Part shown: one piece after another, positions 36,614 to 45,606 of the stretch | Position numbering within the stretch: position 1 is the first letter of the stretch | Layout: every line of letters begins with the position of its first letter | Source: Clostridium isatidis | Lineage (GTDB): Bacteria; Bacillota; Clostridia; Clostridiales; Clostridiaceae | Direction of reading: 5' to 3' | Assembly: GCF_002285495.1 (NCBI RefSeq) | Contig: NZ_CP016786.1 | Span: forward strand, 82,001-146,000 | Length of the DNA: 64,000 nt | Notes under the pieces: generated by a model | What the model was told of the DNA's origin: nothing | The model's database searches: none | What the model saw: the letters and a program-made list of their open reading frames with translations, nothing else | Made by a program: the position numbers and the translations under genes

Positions 36614-37927
36614 ATGAATAATATTATTGTTGTAAAATTTGGGGGCAGCTCCTTAGCAAATGGAGCTCAATTTAAAAAAGTAAAAGAAATAATATCTGAA
36701 GATGAAAGGAGAAGATTTATTATACCATCTGCGCCTGGCAAACGGAATGGCAAGGATCATAAGGTAACAGACCTTCTATATATGTGCCATCAACTTGCAT
36801 CTCATGGTCTTAATTTTGAAGAAGTATTTAAAATAATAAAGGATAGATATGTAGAAATATGCAGGGAACTTAGTCTAGAAATAGATATTGAGAGTTATTT
36901 AAATGAAATTAAAAATAATATAAGAGATGGTGCATCTAGGGATTATACAGCTAGCAGAGGTGAGTACCTAAATGGAATTATTCTTGCAAATTATTTGGGG
37001 TTTAAGTTTATTGATGCAAAAGAAATAATTTCCTTTAATAATGATGGTACTTTCAATGAAATTGATACAGAAAGAAAGGTTAGAGAAGGTCTTAAAGATA
37101 TAGATTATGCAGTTATTCCAGGTTTTTATGGCTCTAAAGAAAATAATGAAATAGTAACTTTTTCAAGGGGAGGGTCAGATATTACTGGATCAATTATAGC
37201 TAATGGGGTAAAAGCTGATAAATATGAAAATTGGACAGATGTTTCAGGTTTTTTAGTGGCTGATCCTAATATAGTAAAAGATCCTAATCCTATGGAAGTT
37301 GTGACATATAAAGAGCTAAGGGAACTATCTTATATGGGAGCATCTGTACTTCATGAGGAGGCAATTTTTCCAGTTAGAAAATATGGTATTCCGATAAATA
37401 TAAGAAATACTAATAGACCAGGAGATAAAGGAACCATGATAGTCAATGATGCAACACCAGTAAATTCTAAAGGAATTACAGGAATATCAGGGAAAAAGGA
37501 TTTTACAGTAATATCTATCGAAAAAACATTAATGACTTCAGAAAAAGACTTTTTTAGAAAGGTTATATCTGTATTCGAAACAAATGATATATCAATTGAG
37601 CATATGCCTTCAAGTATAGATTCTATTTCTGTGGTAGTTCCTGCTTCTGAAATAAGTTCTAAATTAAAAAAGGTAATAGAAGAAATTCGCATCTTATGTA
37701 ATCCTGATAATATAGAAACTTATCCAGATATGGCTTTAATAGCTGTAGTAGGGAGGGGAATGATTAGAACAAAGGGGATTTCGGCTAAGATATTTACATC
37801 TTTAGGAAAGGCTGAAATTAATACCAGAATGATAATTCAAGGATCTAGTGAACTAAATATAATCATTGGTGTAGAAAATGACGATTTTGAAAAAGCAATA
37901 GAAGCAATTTATAAGGTGTTTTATTAA
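36614..37927 (+). CDS. Aspartate kinase
   Basis: First step from aspartate to threonine, methionine and lysine. The 437-residue protein has KFGGSSLANG at the N terminus, FSRGGSDITGSIIA in the kinase domain and two C-terminal ACT domains (from about residue 300), the usual site of feedback inhibition. AAAGGGGG lies upstream of the ATG. As first gene of a Thr T-box operon it should serve threonine synthesis; it is the class of about 440 residues found in clostridia and Bacteroidetes. Confidence 0.93.
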   Translation: MNNIIVVKFGGSSLANGAQFKKVKEIISEDERRRFIIPSAPGKRNGKDHKVTDLLYMCHQLASHGLNFEEVFKIIKDRYVEICRELSLEIDIESYLNEIKNNIRDGASRDYTASRGEYLNGIILANYLGFKFIDAKEIISFNNDGTFNEIDTERKVREGLKDIDYAVIPGFYGSKENNEIVTFSRGGSDITGSIIANGVKADKYENWTDVSGFLVADPNIVKDPNPMEVVTYKELRELSYMGASVLHEEAIFPVRKYGIPINIRNTNRPGDKGTMIVNDATPVNSKGITGISGKKDFTVISIEKTLMTSEKDFFRKVISVFETNDISIEHMPSSIDSISVVVPASEISSKLKKVIEEIRILCNPDNIETYPDMALIAVVGRGMIRTKGISAKIFTSLGKAEINTRMIIQGSSELNIIIGVENDDFEKAIEAIYKVFY

Positions 37928-37958
37928 AAGTGAAAAAGCATAAATAGGAGGGTGCAGT

Positions 37959-39173
37959 ATGGTTAATATAGGTTTATTAGGTCTTGGAACAGTAGGTACA
38001 GGAATAGTAGAAATAATAAATAATAGAAAAGATCAACTAAAGAATATAGTTGGAAAGGATATTAATGTTAAGAAAATTCTTGTCAGAAATTTAAATAAGG
38101 AGAGAGGACTTGATCTTGAAGAAGGCATTTTGACTACTGACTTTAATGAAATTTTAAGGGATAAAGAAATAAGTATTATAGTCGAAGTTACTGGGGATTT
38201 AGAATGCAGCTATGAATATATTACTGAAGCTTTAAAGGCAGGGAAGAATGTTGTTACAGCCAATAAGGCAGTAGTATCTAAATATTTTGAAGAACTTTCG
38301 TCTTTAGCTAGTGAAAAAAATCTTGCCTTTTTATATGAGGGAAGTGTTGGGGGTGGAATACCTGTAATAAAAGCTTTAAAAGAACAGCTTTCCCTTAATG
38401 AAATATTAGAAGTACAAGGTATTCTTAATGGAACTTGTAATTATATCCTAACAAGAATGATAGATGAAGGTAAAAGTTATGATGAAGTTTTAAAAATTGC
38501 TCAGGAATTGGGATATGCTGAAGCGGACCCTACAGCTGACGTAGAAGGGCATGATACTTTAAGAAAGCTTAGAATATTAGCGACCCTGTCATTACAAGGG
38601 AAGATTACTGAAGAAGATATAATTCTTAATGGAATAAGTTCAATTAAATCTTTTGATATAAATAATATAAAATCTATGGATTCTACTATAAAATTAATTG
38701 GGGAAGCAAAAGTTTGCGAAGATGGCTTTACTGCAGTAGTGCAGCCAGTCATAGTTAAAAATAGCAACTATTTTGCTAATGTAAATATGGCTTTTAATTC
38801 TGTTGCTTTTAAAGGAGACAATATTGGGGAACTAAAATTTTATGGAGCTGGTGCTGGTAAGCTGGCTACTGCAAATGCAGTTTTAAGTGATGTGTTAGAT
38901 ATTATTTTAGATAGCTACAGAAAGGGAAATCCATTAGGAGAAAATAATTTGAAAAATAATAATGATAAATTAAAGGGAAATTATTATTTAAGGATTTCTA
39001 CTCCAAATAAAGATATAATCAGTGTTCTAAGGGATATTTCAAACAAGATATTGAGTGAAGAAAGCAATATAGCAATAATAACAGAAGAAGTAGAAATAGC
39101 TAAAATAAATAATCTTATATCTTCATTAGGAATAGATAAAAAAGATTATTTCTTAGCAAGAATACTTCTTTAG
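37959..39173 (+). CDS. hom: Homoserine dehydrogenase
   Basis: Reduces aspartate semialdehyde to homoserine. The 404-residue protein has an N-terminal NAD(P) fold GLLGLGTVGTGIVEI, the family segment NGTCNYILTRM, and GYAEADPTADVEGHDTLRKL. A C-terminal ACT-like part (from about residue 345) suggests control by an amino acid. It lies 31 bases after the kinase with GGAGG. Confidence 0.95.
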   Translation: MVNIGLLGLGTVGTGIVEIINNRKDQLKNIVGKDINVKKILVRNLNKERGLDLEEGILTTDFNEILRDKEISIIVEVTGDLECSYEYITEALKAGKNVVTANKAVVSKYFEELSSLASEKNLAFLYEGSVGGGIPVIKALKEQLSLNEILEVQGILNGTCNYILTRMIDEGKSYDEVLKIAQELGYAEADPTADVEGHDTLRKLRILATLSLQGKITEEDIILNGISSIKSFDINNIKSMDSTIKLIGEAKVCEDGFTAVVQPVIVKNSNYFANVNMAFNSVAFKGDNIGELKFYGAGAGKLATANAVLSDVLDIILDSYRKGNPLGENNLKNNNDKLKGNYYLRISTPNKDIISVLRDISNKILSEESNIAIITEEVEIAKINNLISSLGIDKKDYFLARILL

Positions 39174-39188
39174 AAGGGGGAGAGTTAA

Positions 39189-40673
39189 ATGAGATATATA
39201 AGCACTAGAAATGAAGATATATCAGTAAGTCCTAGTCAGGCTATTATTCAGGGAATATCAAGGGATGGAGGACTTTTTGTCCCTCTTAATACTCCAAAGA
39301 TATCCTTGGAGGAGTTAAAGGATTTAAATTATAAGGATCTTGCTTTTGAAATTATGAGTAAGTTTTTTACAGATTTTGAGGAAAGGGAGCTTAGGGAATG
39401 TATTAAAAAGGCCTACGATGATAAGTTTGATACAGAGCTTATAGCACCATTAGTAAAGCTTGGGGAAGATTATTGCCTTGAATTATATCATGGACCTACC
39501 TTAGCTTTTAAAGATATGGCCTTATCTATACTGCCATATTTATTAAAGCAGTCTTTAAAAATCAATGGAGAAAACAAAGAAGTAGTTATTCTTACTGCTA
39601 CCTCAGGAGATACAGGAAAGGCTGCCTTAGAAGGATTTGCAAAGGTAGATGGGATAAAAATTATAGTATTTTTCCCAGAAGAAGGAGTAAGTAAAATTCA
39701 AAAGCTTCAAATGAGAACTCAAGAGGGAGAAAATACTTATGTTGTAGGTATAAATGGAAATTTTGATGATGCCCAAGGTGGAGTAAAAGCTATTTTTAAT
39801 GATAAGGAGTTTGTAGAATTTTTAAATAAAAATAACTATATATTATCTTCAGCAAATTCTATAAATATAGGAAGGCTAATTCCACAAGTAGTTTATTATT
39901 TTTACAGCTACCTTTTACTAGTTAAGGATAATAAAATTCAACTAGGAGATAAAATTAACTTTGCAGTGCCTACAGGTAACTTTGGAAATATTCTTGCTGC
40001 ATACTATGCAAAGAAAATGGGACTACCTATAAATAAGTTAATATGTGCTTCAAATGAAAATAAGGTTTTAACAGATTTCTTTGATACAGGAATATATGAT
40101 AAAAGAAGAGAACTTATATTAACTAGTTCACCATCTATGGATATATTGATTTCAAGTAATCTTGAAAGGCTTCTTTATCATTTAGATGAGGAAAAGGAAA
40201 AGTTAACAGCCTTATGTATGGAGCAGTTATCAGATGTGGGATTTTATAAAATAGACAAGGATATATTAGGAGACTTTTATGCTGGATATTCTAGCGAAGA
40301 AGAAGTAGCAGATACTATAAAGAAGGTATATAAGAGATTTAATTATTTATTAGATACTCATACAGCAGTAGCCTATAATGTAAGTGAAAAGTATAAAAAA
40401 GAATATAAGGAAGAAGATATAGAAACAATTATTGTTTCTACTGCAAGCCCTTATAAATTCCCGGCCTCTGTTGCTTCCTCAATAGGTCTTGATATAAGAG
40501 ATAGGGATGAATTTGAACTTATAGATATTTTATCTAAAGAGACTAATATAGCTATTCCTAAGGCTATAAAAAATCTTAAGGAGAAAAAAATAATTCATAA
40601 TCATAATTGCAATAAGGAAGATATGAGAAGAATGATAGAAAAGTTTTTAAAAGTAGGTGGGAATAATGATTAA
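39189..40673 (+). CDS. thrC: Threonine synthase
   Basis: PLP enzyme that converts phosphohomoserine to threonine. The 494-residue protein has the PLP-lysine motif PTLAFKDMAL and the phosphate-binding TATSGDTGKAALEGF. It is the long (fungal/enterobacterial-like) form. It starts 15 bases after hom behind AAGGGGGAGAG and overlaps the start of thrB by 8 bases. Confidence 0.95.
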   Translation: MRYISTRNEDISVSPSQAIIQGISRDGGLFVPLNTPKISLEELKDLNYKDLAFEIMSKFFTDFEERELRECIKKAYDDKFDTELIAPLVKLGEDYCLELYHGPTLAFKDMALSILPYLLKQSLKINGENKEVVILTATSGDTGKAALEGFAKVDGIKIIVFFPEEGVSKIQKLQMRTQEGENTYVVGINGNFDDAQGGVKAIFNDKEFVEFLNKNNYILSSANSINIGRLIPQVVYYFYSYLLLVKDNKIQLGDKINFAVPTGNFGNILAAYYAKKMGLPINKLICASNENKVLTDFFDTGIYDKRRELILTSSPSMDILISSNLERLLYHLDEEKEKLTALCMEQLSDVGFYKIDKDILGDFYAGYSSEEEVADTIKKVYKRFNYLLDTHTAVAYNVSEKYKKEYKEEDIETIIVSTASPYKFPASVASSIGLDIRDRDEFELIDILSKETNIAIPKAIKNLKEKKIIHNHNCNKEDMRRMIEKFLKVGGNND

Positions 40674-41556
40674 AATAAGAGTTCCAGCTACTAGTGCAAA
40701 TTTAGGCCCTGGCTTTGATGCCGTAGGTATTGCATTGAATTTATATAATACTTTTACTTTTGAAGAGCTTCCTGAAGGCTTAGAAATTGTAGGTTGTGAT
40801 GATGATTTTAATAATGAAAATAATCTAGTTTATTTGTCCATGAAAAAAACCCTTTCTAAAATGGATTGCAAACTAAGGGGAATTAAAATAACAATGGAGA
40901 ATAATATTCCTGTTTCCAGGGGACTTGGAAGCAGTGCAGCCTGCATAGTAGCAGGGATATTAGGTGCTAATGAGTTGGCAGGAAAACCTTTATCAAAAGA
41001 TGATTTATTAAAGATTGCAACAGAGATAGAGGGACATCCAGATAATGTTGCACCAGCATTGCTTGGAGGTTTAGTAACCTCAATAGTAGAGAGAGAAAAT
41101 GTATTTTATAATAAAATACATGTGGCTAAGGGAATTAAATTTATTGCATTAATTCCTGAATTTACTCTATCTACTAGAGAGGCCAGAGGGGTTTTGCCGA
41201 GGGAAATATCTTTTAAAGATGCAGTATTTAATGTAGGTAGAGTAGCTTTATTAATTTCAGCTCTTTCTAATGGGAAATTTGATTTGTTGAAATATGGGCT
41301 AGAAGATAAGCTTCATCAAAACTATAGAAGTAAACTTATACCTGATTTTGATAAGCTAAAGAGTATCTGTGATAATAATAATGCTTTAGGCACCTTCATA
41401 AGCGGAGCAGGACCAACTATTATAACTATTGTAGATGAAAAAAATAAAGAATTTATATCTAACCTTAGTAAAGAATTAACTTTATTAAGTAATAATTGGT
41501 TAGTTAAGGAATTGGAAATAGATTTAGAAGGAGCAGTTGTATTAGGACAAGAATAA
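40666..41556 (+). CDS. thrB: Homoserine kinase
   Basis: GHMP-family kinase that phosphorylates homoserine. The protein of about 296 residues has PATSANLGPGFDAVG, PVSRGLGSSAACIVAG (ATP-binding) and GTFISGAGPTI. The start at 40666 has AGGTGGG upstream and overlaps the thrC stop, giving translational coupling. It completes a full threonine operon in the order kinase, hom, thrC, thrB. Confidence 0.95.
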   Translation: MIKIRVPATSANLGPGFDAVGIALNLYNTFTFEELPEGLEIVGCDDDFNNENNLVYLSMKKTLSKMDCKLRGIKITMENNIPVSRGLGSSAACIVAGILGANELAGKPLSKDDLLKIATEIEGHPDNVAPALLGGLVTSIVERENVFYNKIHVAKGIKFIALIPEFTLSTREARGVLPREISFKDAVFNVGRVALLISALSNGKFDLLKYGLEDKLHQNYRSKLIPDFDKLKSICDNNNALGTFISGAGPTIITIVDEKNKEFISNLSKELTLLSNNWLVKELEIDLEGAVVLGQE

Positions 41557-41570
41557 TATAATAGATTAAT

Positions 41571-41616
41571 AAAGGGCTGTCGTAAGGTTAATTGACTTAT
41601 AAGGCGACAGCCTTTA
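41571..41616. terminator. Terminator of the threonine operon
   Basis: AAAGGGCTGTCG...CGACAGCCTTT stem. On the minus strand it also overlaps the end of idi, so it may serve both convergent genes. Confidence 0.8.
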
Positions 41617-42147
41617 CTTTATTAGATTATAATTTTTTATTTTATCAAATAATATCTTAAACCAATATGTATAAGCTTCAGGATTTTTTTCTATATCTCT
41701 TTTAAGCTCTTCTATATTAACCCATTTATAATCTTCAACTTCATCTTTATTAGGAATAACATTACCATTGTATTTTCCAATAAAAACATGGTCAAATTCA
41801 TGTTCAAAAAGTCCATCCTCAAATTCTACTTTATAAACAAAGCTGAAAGCCTCTTTAAGTTCGCAAATAAACCCCATTTCCTCCTTAAGTCTCCTATAAA
41901 TTGCATCTTTTAATTTTTCACCAAACCTTGGGTGGCTGCAGCAGGTATTAGTCCAAAGTCTGGGAGAATGATATTTATTTAAAGCTCTTTTTTGTAGTAA
42001 TAATTCATTATTAGAATTAAAGATTAATATAGAAAAGGCTCTATGTAAAATTCCATTATGATGAGCTTCCATTTTTTCGATAGGGCCTATTTCCTTATCC
42101 TCTTTATTTACAGCAGTTATAATTTCAGACACCTGTTTCACTCCCAT
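41614..42147 (-). CDS. idi: Isopentenyl-diphosphate delta-isomerase, type I
   Basis: Nudix-fold metalloenzyme that interconverts IPP and DMAPP for isoprenoids. The 177-residue protein has the active-site Cys in LWTNTCCSHP, the Nudix-like stretch RRLKEEMGF, and Glu residues in EFDHVFIG. Type I enzymes are less usual in Firmicutes, where the FMN-dependent type II is common. The gene stands alone on the minus strand. Confidence 0.88.
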   Translation of the reverse strand: MGVKQVSEIITAVNKEDKEIGPIEKMEAHHNGILHRAFSILIFNSNNELLLQKRALNKYHSPRLWTNTCCSHPRFGEKLKDAIYRRLKEEMGFICELKEAFSFVYKVEFEDGLFEHEFDHVFIGKYNGNVIPNKDEVEDYKWVNIEELKRDIEKNPEAYTYWFKILFDKIKNYNLIK

Positions 42148-42293
42148 TATAATTTATTAAATGTATGGAAAACTATAAGATCGTTTTAATATAATCAATT
42201 AATAAATTATTAATTGATTGTAATACTTATAAATATATTATATATAATAAATTATAAAATAAACCTTTATTAAAAATGTAGAGGAGATATGTT

Positions 42294-42764
42294 ATGAAGA
42301 AAATAATTAGTATTATATTATTAGTCTTAATGATATTTATAGGATGTGAGAAGAAAATAGAAAAATCTATTGAAGTAGTAAGCAGAGAATATAGGGCAAT
42401 ATGGAGTGAAGATTATAATTTTGACACACCGATATTAATTGATAATTTATCTGACTTGAAAAATTTTATTGAAGAACATCCAGAGCAGTTTGCTAATGAG
42501 AATAAATTTTTAGAGGACTATAATGAAGAATTTTTTAAAAGTAAGTTAATATATATTTTTATAAAAAGTGAAAGCAGTGGTTCAAATAATATTAGTGCAA
42601 AGGGAGTTAAAATAGAGGGAGATAAATTAACTCTTATTATTAATAGGGAAGTTTCTGAAATTGGAACAGCTGATATGGCAGCTTGGATTTGCTTATTTGA
42701 AGTTAATAGAAGCGATATAAAGGATATAAAGACTGTAGGTTATGAAATAATAGAAAAAAATTAA
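42294..42764 (+). CDS. Putative lipoprotein
   Basis: A 156-residue protein with a lipoprotein signal (KKIISIILLVLMIFIGC; Cys near residue 18) and an acidic, strand-rich domain. It has no motif I recognise. AGAGGAGA precedes the ATG. It is short, alone, and followed by a strong promoter belonging to the next gene. Confidence 0.6.
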   Translation: MKKIISIILLVLMIFIGCEKKIEKSIEVVSREYRAIWSEDYNFDTPILIDNLSDLKNFIEEHPEQFANENKFLEDYNEEFFKSKLIYIFIKSESSGSNNISAKGVKIEGDKLTLIINREVSEIGTADMAAWICLFEVNRSDIKDIKTVGYEIIEKN

Positions 42765-42774
42765 CTAGGCAGTA

Positions 42775-42803
42775 TTGACAGTTAAATTAGTTGTTAATAT
42801 AAT
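42775..42803 (+). promoter_or_regulatory. Consensus promoter of the ABC-F leader
   Basis: TTGACA, exactly 17 bases, TATAAT. It implies a leader of about 320 bases before the ABC-F start. Confidence 0.8.
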
Positions 42804-42809
42804 ACAAGT

Positions 42810-43128
42810 GACTATAATAATAAAATTTTAAGAAAGGGCAAGGTATTTGCAGAAATGAGAATGTAATCCACTATTAATAATTATTTAAAATTGAAATTTT
42901 AATAAGGTCTTAAGAGGGGCTTTATTGTTTCGCATTTTATTTAATTTGGAAGTGGATAGTATTTTTATAACTGTAGATAGTTTGTCATATTTTTATATTT
43001 ATAGTCTATATAATTCTTATTGTGTATACTAGTTTTATGCATAATAGGCTTTCATTTGATATATAAAATTTGACATATAGATATATAGTTAGAATGCTAT
43101 CCTCTCCAAATTAGAAGGAGGGGATTTT
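42810..43128 (+). promoter_or_regulatory. Long structured leader of the ABC-F gene
   Basis: No protein-coding gene is evident here. A possible micro-ORF (ATGAGAATGTAA) lies near 42855-42866. ATCCACT and AGTGGAT (about 42866 and 42951) can pair over a long range. At 43099-43125, ATCCTCTCC pairs with GGAGGGGAT (one G-T pair) and is followed by TTTTTT, so the 3' arm is both terminator stem and ribosome site. This is the layout expected for antibiotic-responsive attenuation. Confidence 0.55.
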
Positions 43129-44775
43129 TTGTTATTAATTGAAGCAAATAATATAAAAAAGAGTTTTGCAGATAGACTAATATTAGATGTTGAAAGTTTA
43201 AAAATTTATTCTGAAGATAGAATAGGAATTGTAGGTGTAAATGGAGTTGGTAAAACCACACTAATTAATATTCTTTCTAAAAGGTTAGAAGCTGATGAAG
43301 GATATGTTAAGATATATAGCAATTATTCTTATATATCCCAATTAGAAGGACCGGAGTGTTTAAAAATAAGTAAAGAAATGGCTTCTAAATTTAATATAAG
43401 AGATACTTGGTATGACAATATGAGTGGGGGAGAAAAGACTAGATTTAAGCTTGCACAAGCATTAAGTGAAAATAGTCCGTTAGTATTTGCTGATGAACCA
43501 ACAAGTAATATTGATATTGAAGGTATTGAGCTATTAGAAAGAAGCTTTCAAGAGTATAAGGGAGCTTTGGTTCTTATATCTCATGATAGAAGCTTTTTAG
43601 ATAAGCTATGTAATAAGATTATAGAATTAGAAGGTGGAAAAATAAAAATATATAAGGGAAACTATAGTGATTATATTGAGCAAAAAGCTAAGGCAAGGGA
43701 AAGAGCTAAATTTGAGTATGAGGAATATATAAAAGAAAAAAAGAGGCTTCAGCAAGTAATTATAGATACTAAGCAAAAAATAAAAAGTATGAGGAAAACT
43801 CCAAAAAGAATGGGAAATTCGGAAGCTAGACTTCATAAGATGGGAAACCAAAAAGCAAAGGCAAATCTTGATAAGAATGTAAAGGCTGTTGAAAAAAGAA
43901 TAGAACATCTTGAATCTAAGGAAAAGCCAAAGGAACAAGAGTTAATTAAATTAGATATTAAGGAATCAAACAAGCTTTTTAGCAAAATAGTAATAGAAGG
44001 AAAAAATATATCTAAAAGGTTTGGAGATAAAGTAATATTCAATGATACTGAATTTAGTATATTTAATGGTTCAAAGGTTGCTCTTATTGGTCCTAATGGC
44101 TGTGGTAAAAGTACTTTAATAAAAATGATAATGAATAATGAGGATTTTATAAATCTTTCAAAGGGAGCTAAGATAGGTTATTTTAGTCAAGATATGAGCA
44201 TTTTAAATGATGATTTAACTATAATAGAAAATGTAATGGAAGAAAGTATTTATGATGAAACCTTTGCTAGAATACTTTTAGCTGGCTTATTTATAAAAAA
44301 AGAAGATATCTATAAAAAAGTAGGAGTATTAAGTGGGGGAGAGAAGGTTAAGGTATCCTTTGCGAAAATGCTGCTTAAGGACATAAACCTTCTTATCCTA
44401 GATGAACCTACAAATTACATTGATATAAATTCTCTTGAAGTGGTAGAAAAGGTTCTTAAGGATTATGAAGGAACAATATTATTTGTTTCCCATGATAGAA
44501 GGTTTATAGAAGCTGTTGCCGATACTATAATGACTATAGAAAATCATAAGATTAATATTTTTAGAGGAAACTATAAAGAATATCTAGCAAGTAAAAGGAA
44601 GGTCAAAAAAGATTCGAAGCAGGATATAAAAAATCAAATCTTCATATTACAAAATAGAATTACAGAAGTTATAGGAAGATTATCAATACCATCAAAAAAT
44701 GATAATTTAGAAGAGTTAGATAAAGAATATAAAGAATTGCTTGCTAAATTGAAAGAATTAAAAAGTAAAGTGTAG
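43129..44775 (+). CDS. ABC-F ribosome protection protein (Vga/Lsa/CplR-like)
   Basis: A soluble dual ATPase without membrane segments, 548 residues. Both halves have Walker A (GVNGVGKTT near residue 36 and GPNGCGKST near 322), signatures MSGGEKTRF and LSGGEKVKV, and Walker B FADEP/LILDEP with Glu present. The linker between them (about residues 185-280) is long, basic and helical, as in antibiotic-resistance ABC-F proteins that reach the peptidyl-transferase centre. The start is a TTG immediately after GGAGGGG and a T-run. Which drugs (lincosamide, pleuromutilin, streptogramin A) are affected cannot be read from sequence. Confidence 0.85.
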   Translation: MLLIEANNIKKSFADRLILDVESLKIYSEDRIGIVGVNGVGKTTLINILSKRLEADEGYVKIYSNYSYISQLEGPECLKISKEMASKFNIRDTWYDNMSGGEKTRFKLAQALSENSPLVFADEPTSNIDIEGIELLERSFQEYKGALVLISHDRSFLDKLCNKIIELEGGKIKIYKGNYSDYIEQKAKARERAKFEYEEYIKEKKRLQQVIIDTKQKIKSMRKTPKRMGNSEARLHKMGNQKAKANLDKNVKAVEKRIEHLESKEKPKEQELIKLDIKESNKLFSKIVIEGKNISKRFGDKVIFNDTEFSIFNGSKVALIGPNGCGKSTLIKMIMNNEDFINLSKGAKIGYFSQDMSILNDDLTIIENVMEESIYDETFARILLAGLFIKKEDIYKKVGVLSGGEKVKVSFAKMLLKDINLLILDEPTNYIDINSLEVVEKVLKDYEGTILFVSHDRRFIEAVADTIMTIENHKINIFRGNYKEYLASKRKVKKDSKQDIKNQIFILQNRITEVIGRLSIPSKNDNLEELDKEYKELLAKLKELKSKV

Positions 44776-44786
44776 AAGATAATTTT

Positions 44787-44830
44787 AAGGGAACAATAGT
44801 ATATTTAATCTATTGCTCCCTTTATTTTTT
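44787..44830 (+). terminator. Intrinsic terminator of the ABC-F gene
   Basis: AAGGGAACAATAG...CTATTGCTCCCTT stem with a TATTTTTT tail. Confidence 0.88.
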
Positions 44831-44942
44831 AATACTAGGTATATTTTGTTAATAAAAATTAGAGTTTAAAATATAGGTAAGATTATATCTTAAATAATTT
44901 TATATTATTTTTAAAATCTATATTTTTATGTGAACATTTTAA

Positions 44943-45194
44943 ATTGAAAATAATAAAAATTCTTTATATAGAGTAGCCTTAAGTATGCTTTCAGAAAAAG
45001 AAGACATAGAAGATGCAATTCAAAATACAATAATAAAGTCATATGAAGGAATAATTTATTTAAGGAAAAATGAATTCTTTAAAACATGGCTTATAAGAAT
45101 ATTGATAAATGAATGCAAACGAATAATAAAGAACAATAAGAGGATTATTCCTATAGAAGAAGTCAATTATAATAATCATTTACAATTGATATAA
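44943..45194 (+). pseudogene. ECF sigma factor remnant (region 2 only)
   Basis: The open frame reads as sigma-70 region 2 of an ECF factor (LYRVALSML, then EDIEDAIQNTIIKSYEG, then FFKTWLIRILINECKRI). It is cut at both ends: an upstream stop at 44940 removes the normal N terminus, and a stop after residue 69 of the ATG frame removes region 4. No ribosome site is present. It is a decayed gene marking the edge of the accessory zone. Nothing else was found up to 45377. Confidence 0.8.
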
Positions 45195-45377
45195 ATAATT
45201 AAATGTAAAGAATTCATCTAATAAAATAGCAAATAAGTTAAAAATTTTGTTTTAGGTATTTTGCCATAAAATAAATTATAAAAATTTGAGATATAATACA
45301 AAACTTTACAAAAAAACAAGTTATTATATGATATTATTAATAAAAGGGTTAAAATATATTAGAATAGAGGTGGTTAT

Positions 45378-45584
45378 ATGTTTGAATATAAGTTTGTTGA
45401 AGTTCCATTAAAGGTTGGTTTTAAAGTTAAGGTGGGAGATACTTTTGAAGAATGTAAGGAAGTTATAAATAATGAAGTAAAAAATGGTTGGAGATTAAAA
45501 CAGATTCTACTGCCACAAAGTGAGAAGGCTGGAGTTTATTCTCCTTACTGTTATCAAATAATTTTCGAAAAAGAAATAAAATAA
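45378..45584 (+). CDS. DUF4177 family protein
   Basis: A 68-residue protein with the family pattern EYKFVEV...NEVKNGWRLKQILLP...YCYQIIFEK. DUF4177 proteins are short and of unknown function. AGAGGTGG precedes the ATG. A second member lies at 62177, in the mobile zone, sharing EYKF, GWRL-Q and IFEKE. Confidence 0.75.
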   Translation: MFEYKFVEVPLKVGFKVKVGDTFEECKEVINNEVKNGWRLKQILLPQSEKAGVYSPYCYQIIFEKEIK

Positions 45585-45606
45585 GGTAAAATATAATATA
45601 GTAAAG

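Noticed and set aside
41571..41616. GGGCTGTCG hairpin as an end of the IS1182 element
   Set aside because: It resembles the IS1182 end by chance of the first nine bases only; its position after thrB and its stem structure fit a terminator.
42855..42866. Leader peptide MRM ahead of the ABC-F gene as a firm CDS
   Set aside because: Three codons with no well-spaced ribosome site; mentioned in the leader entry only as a possibility.
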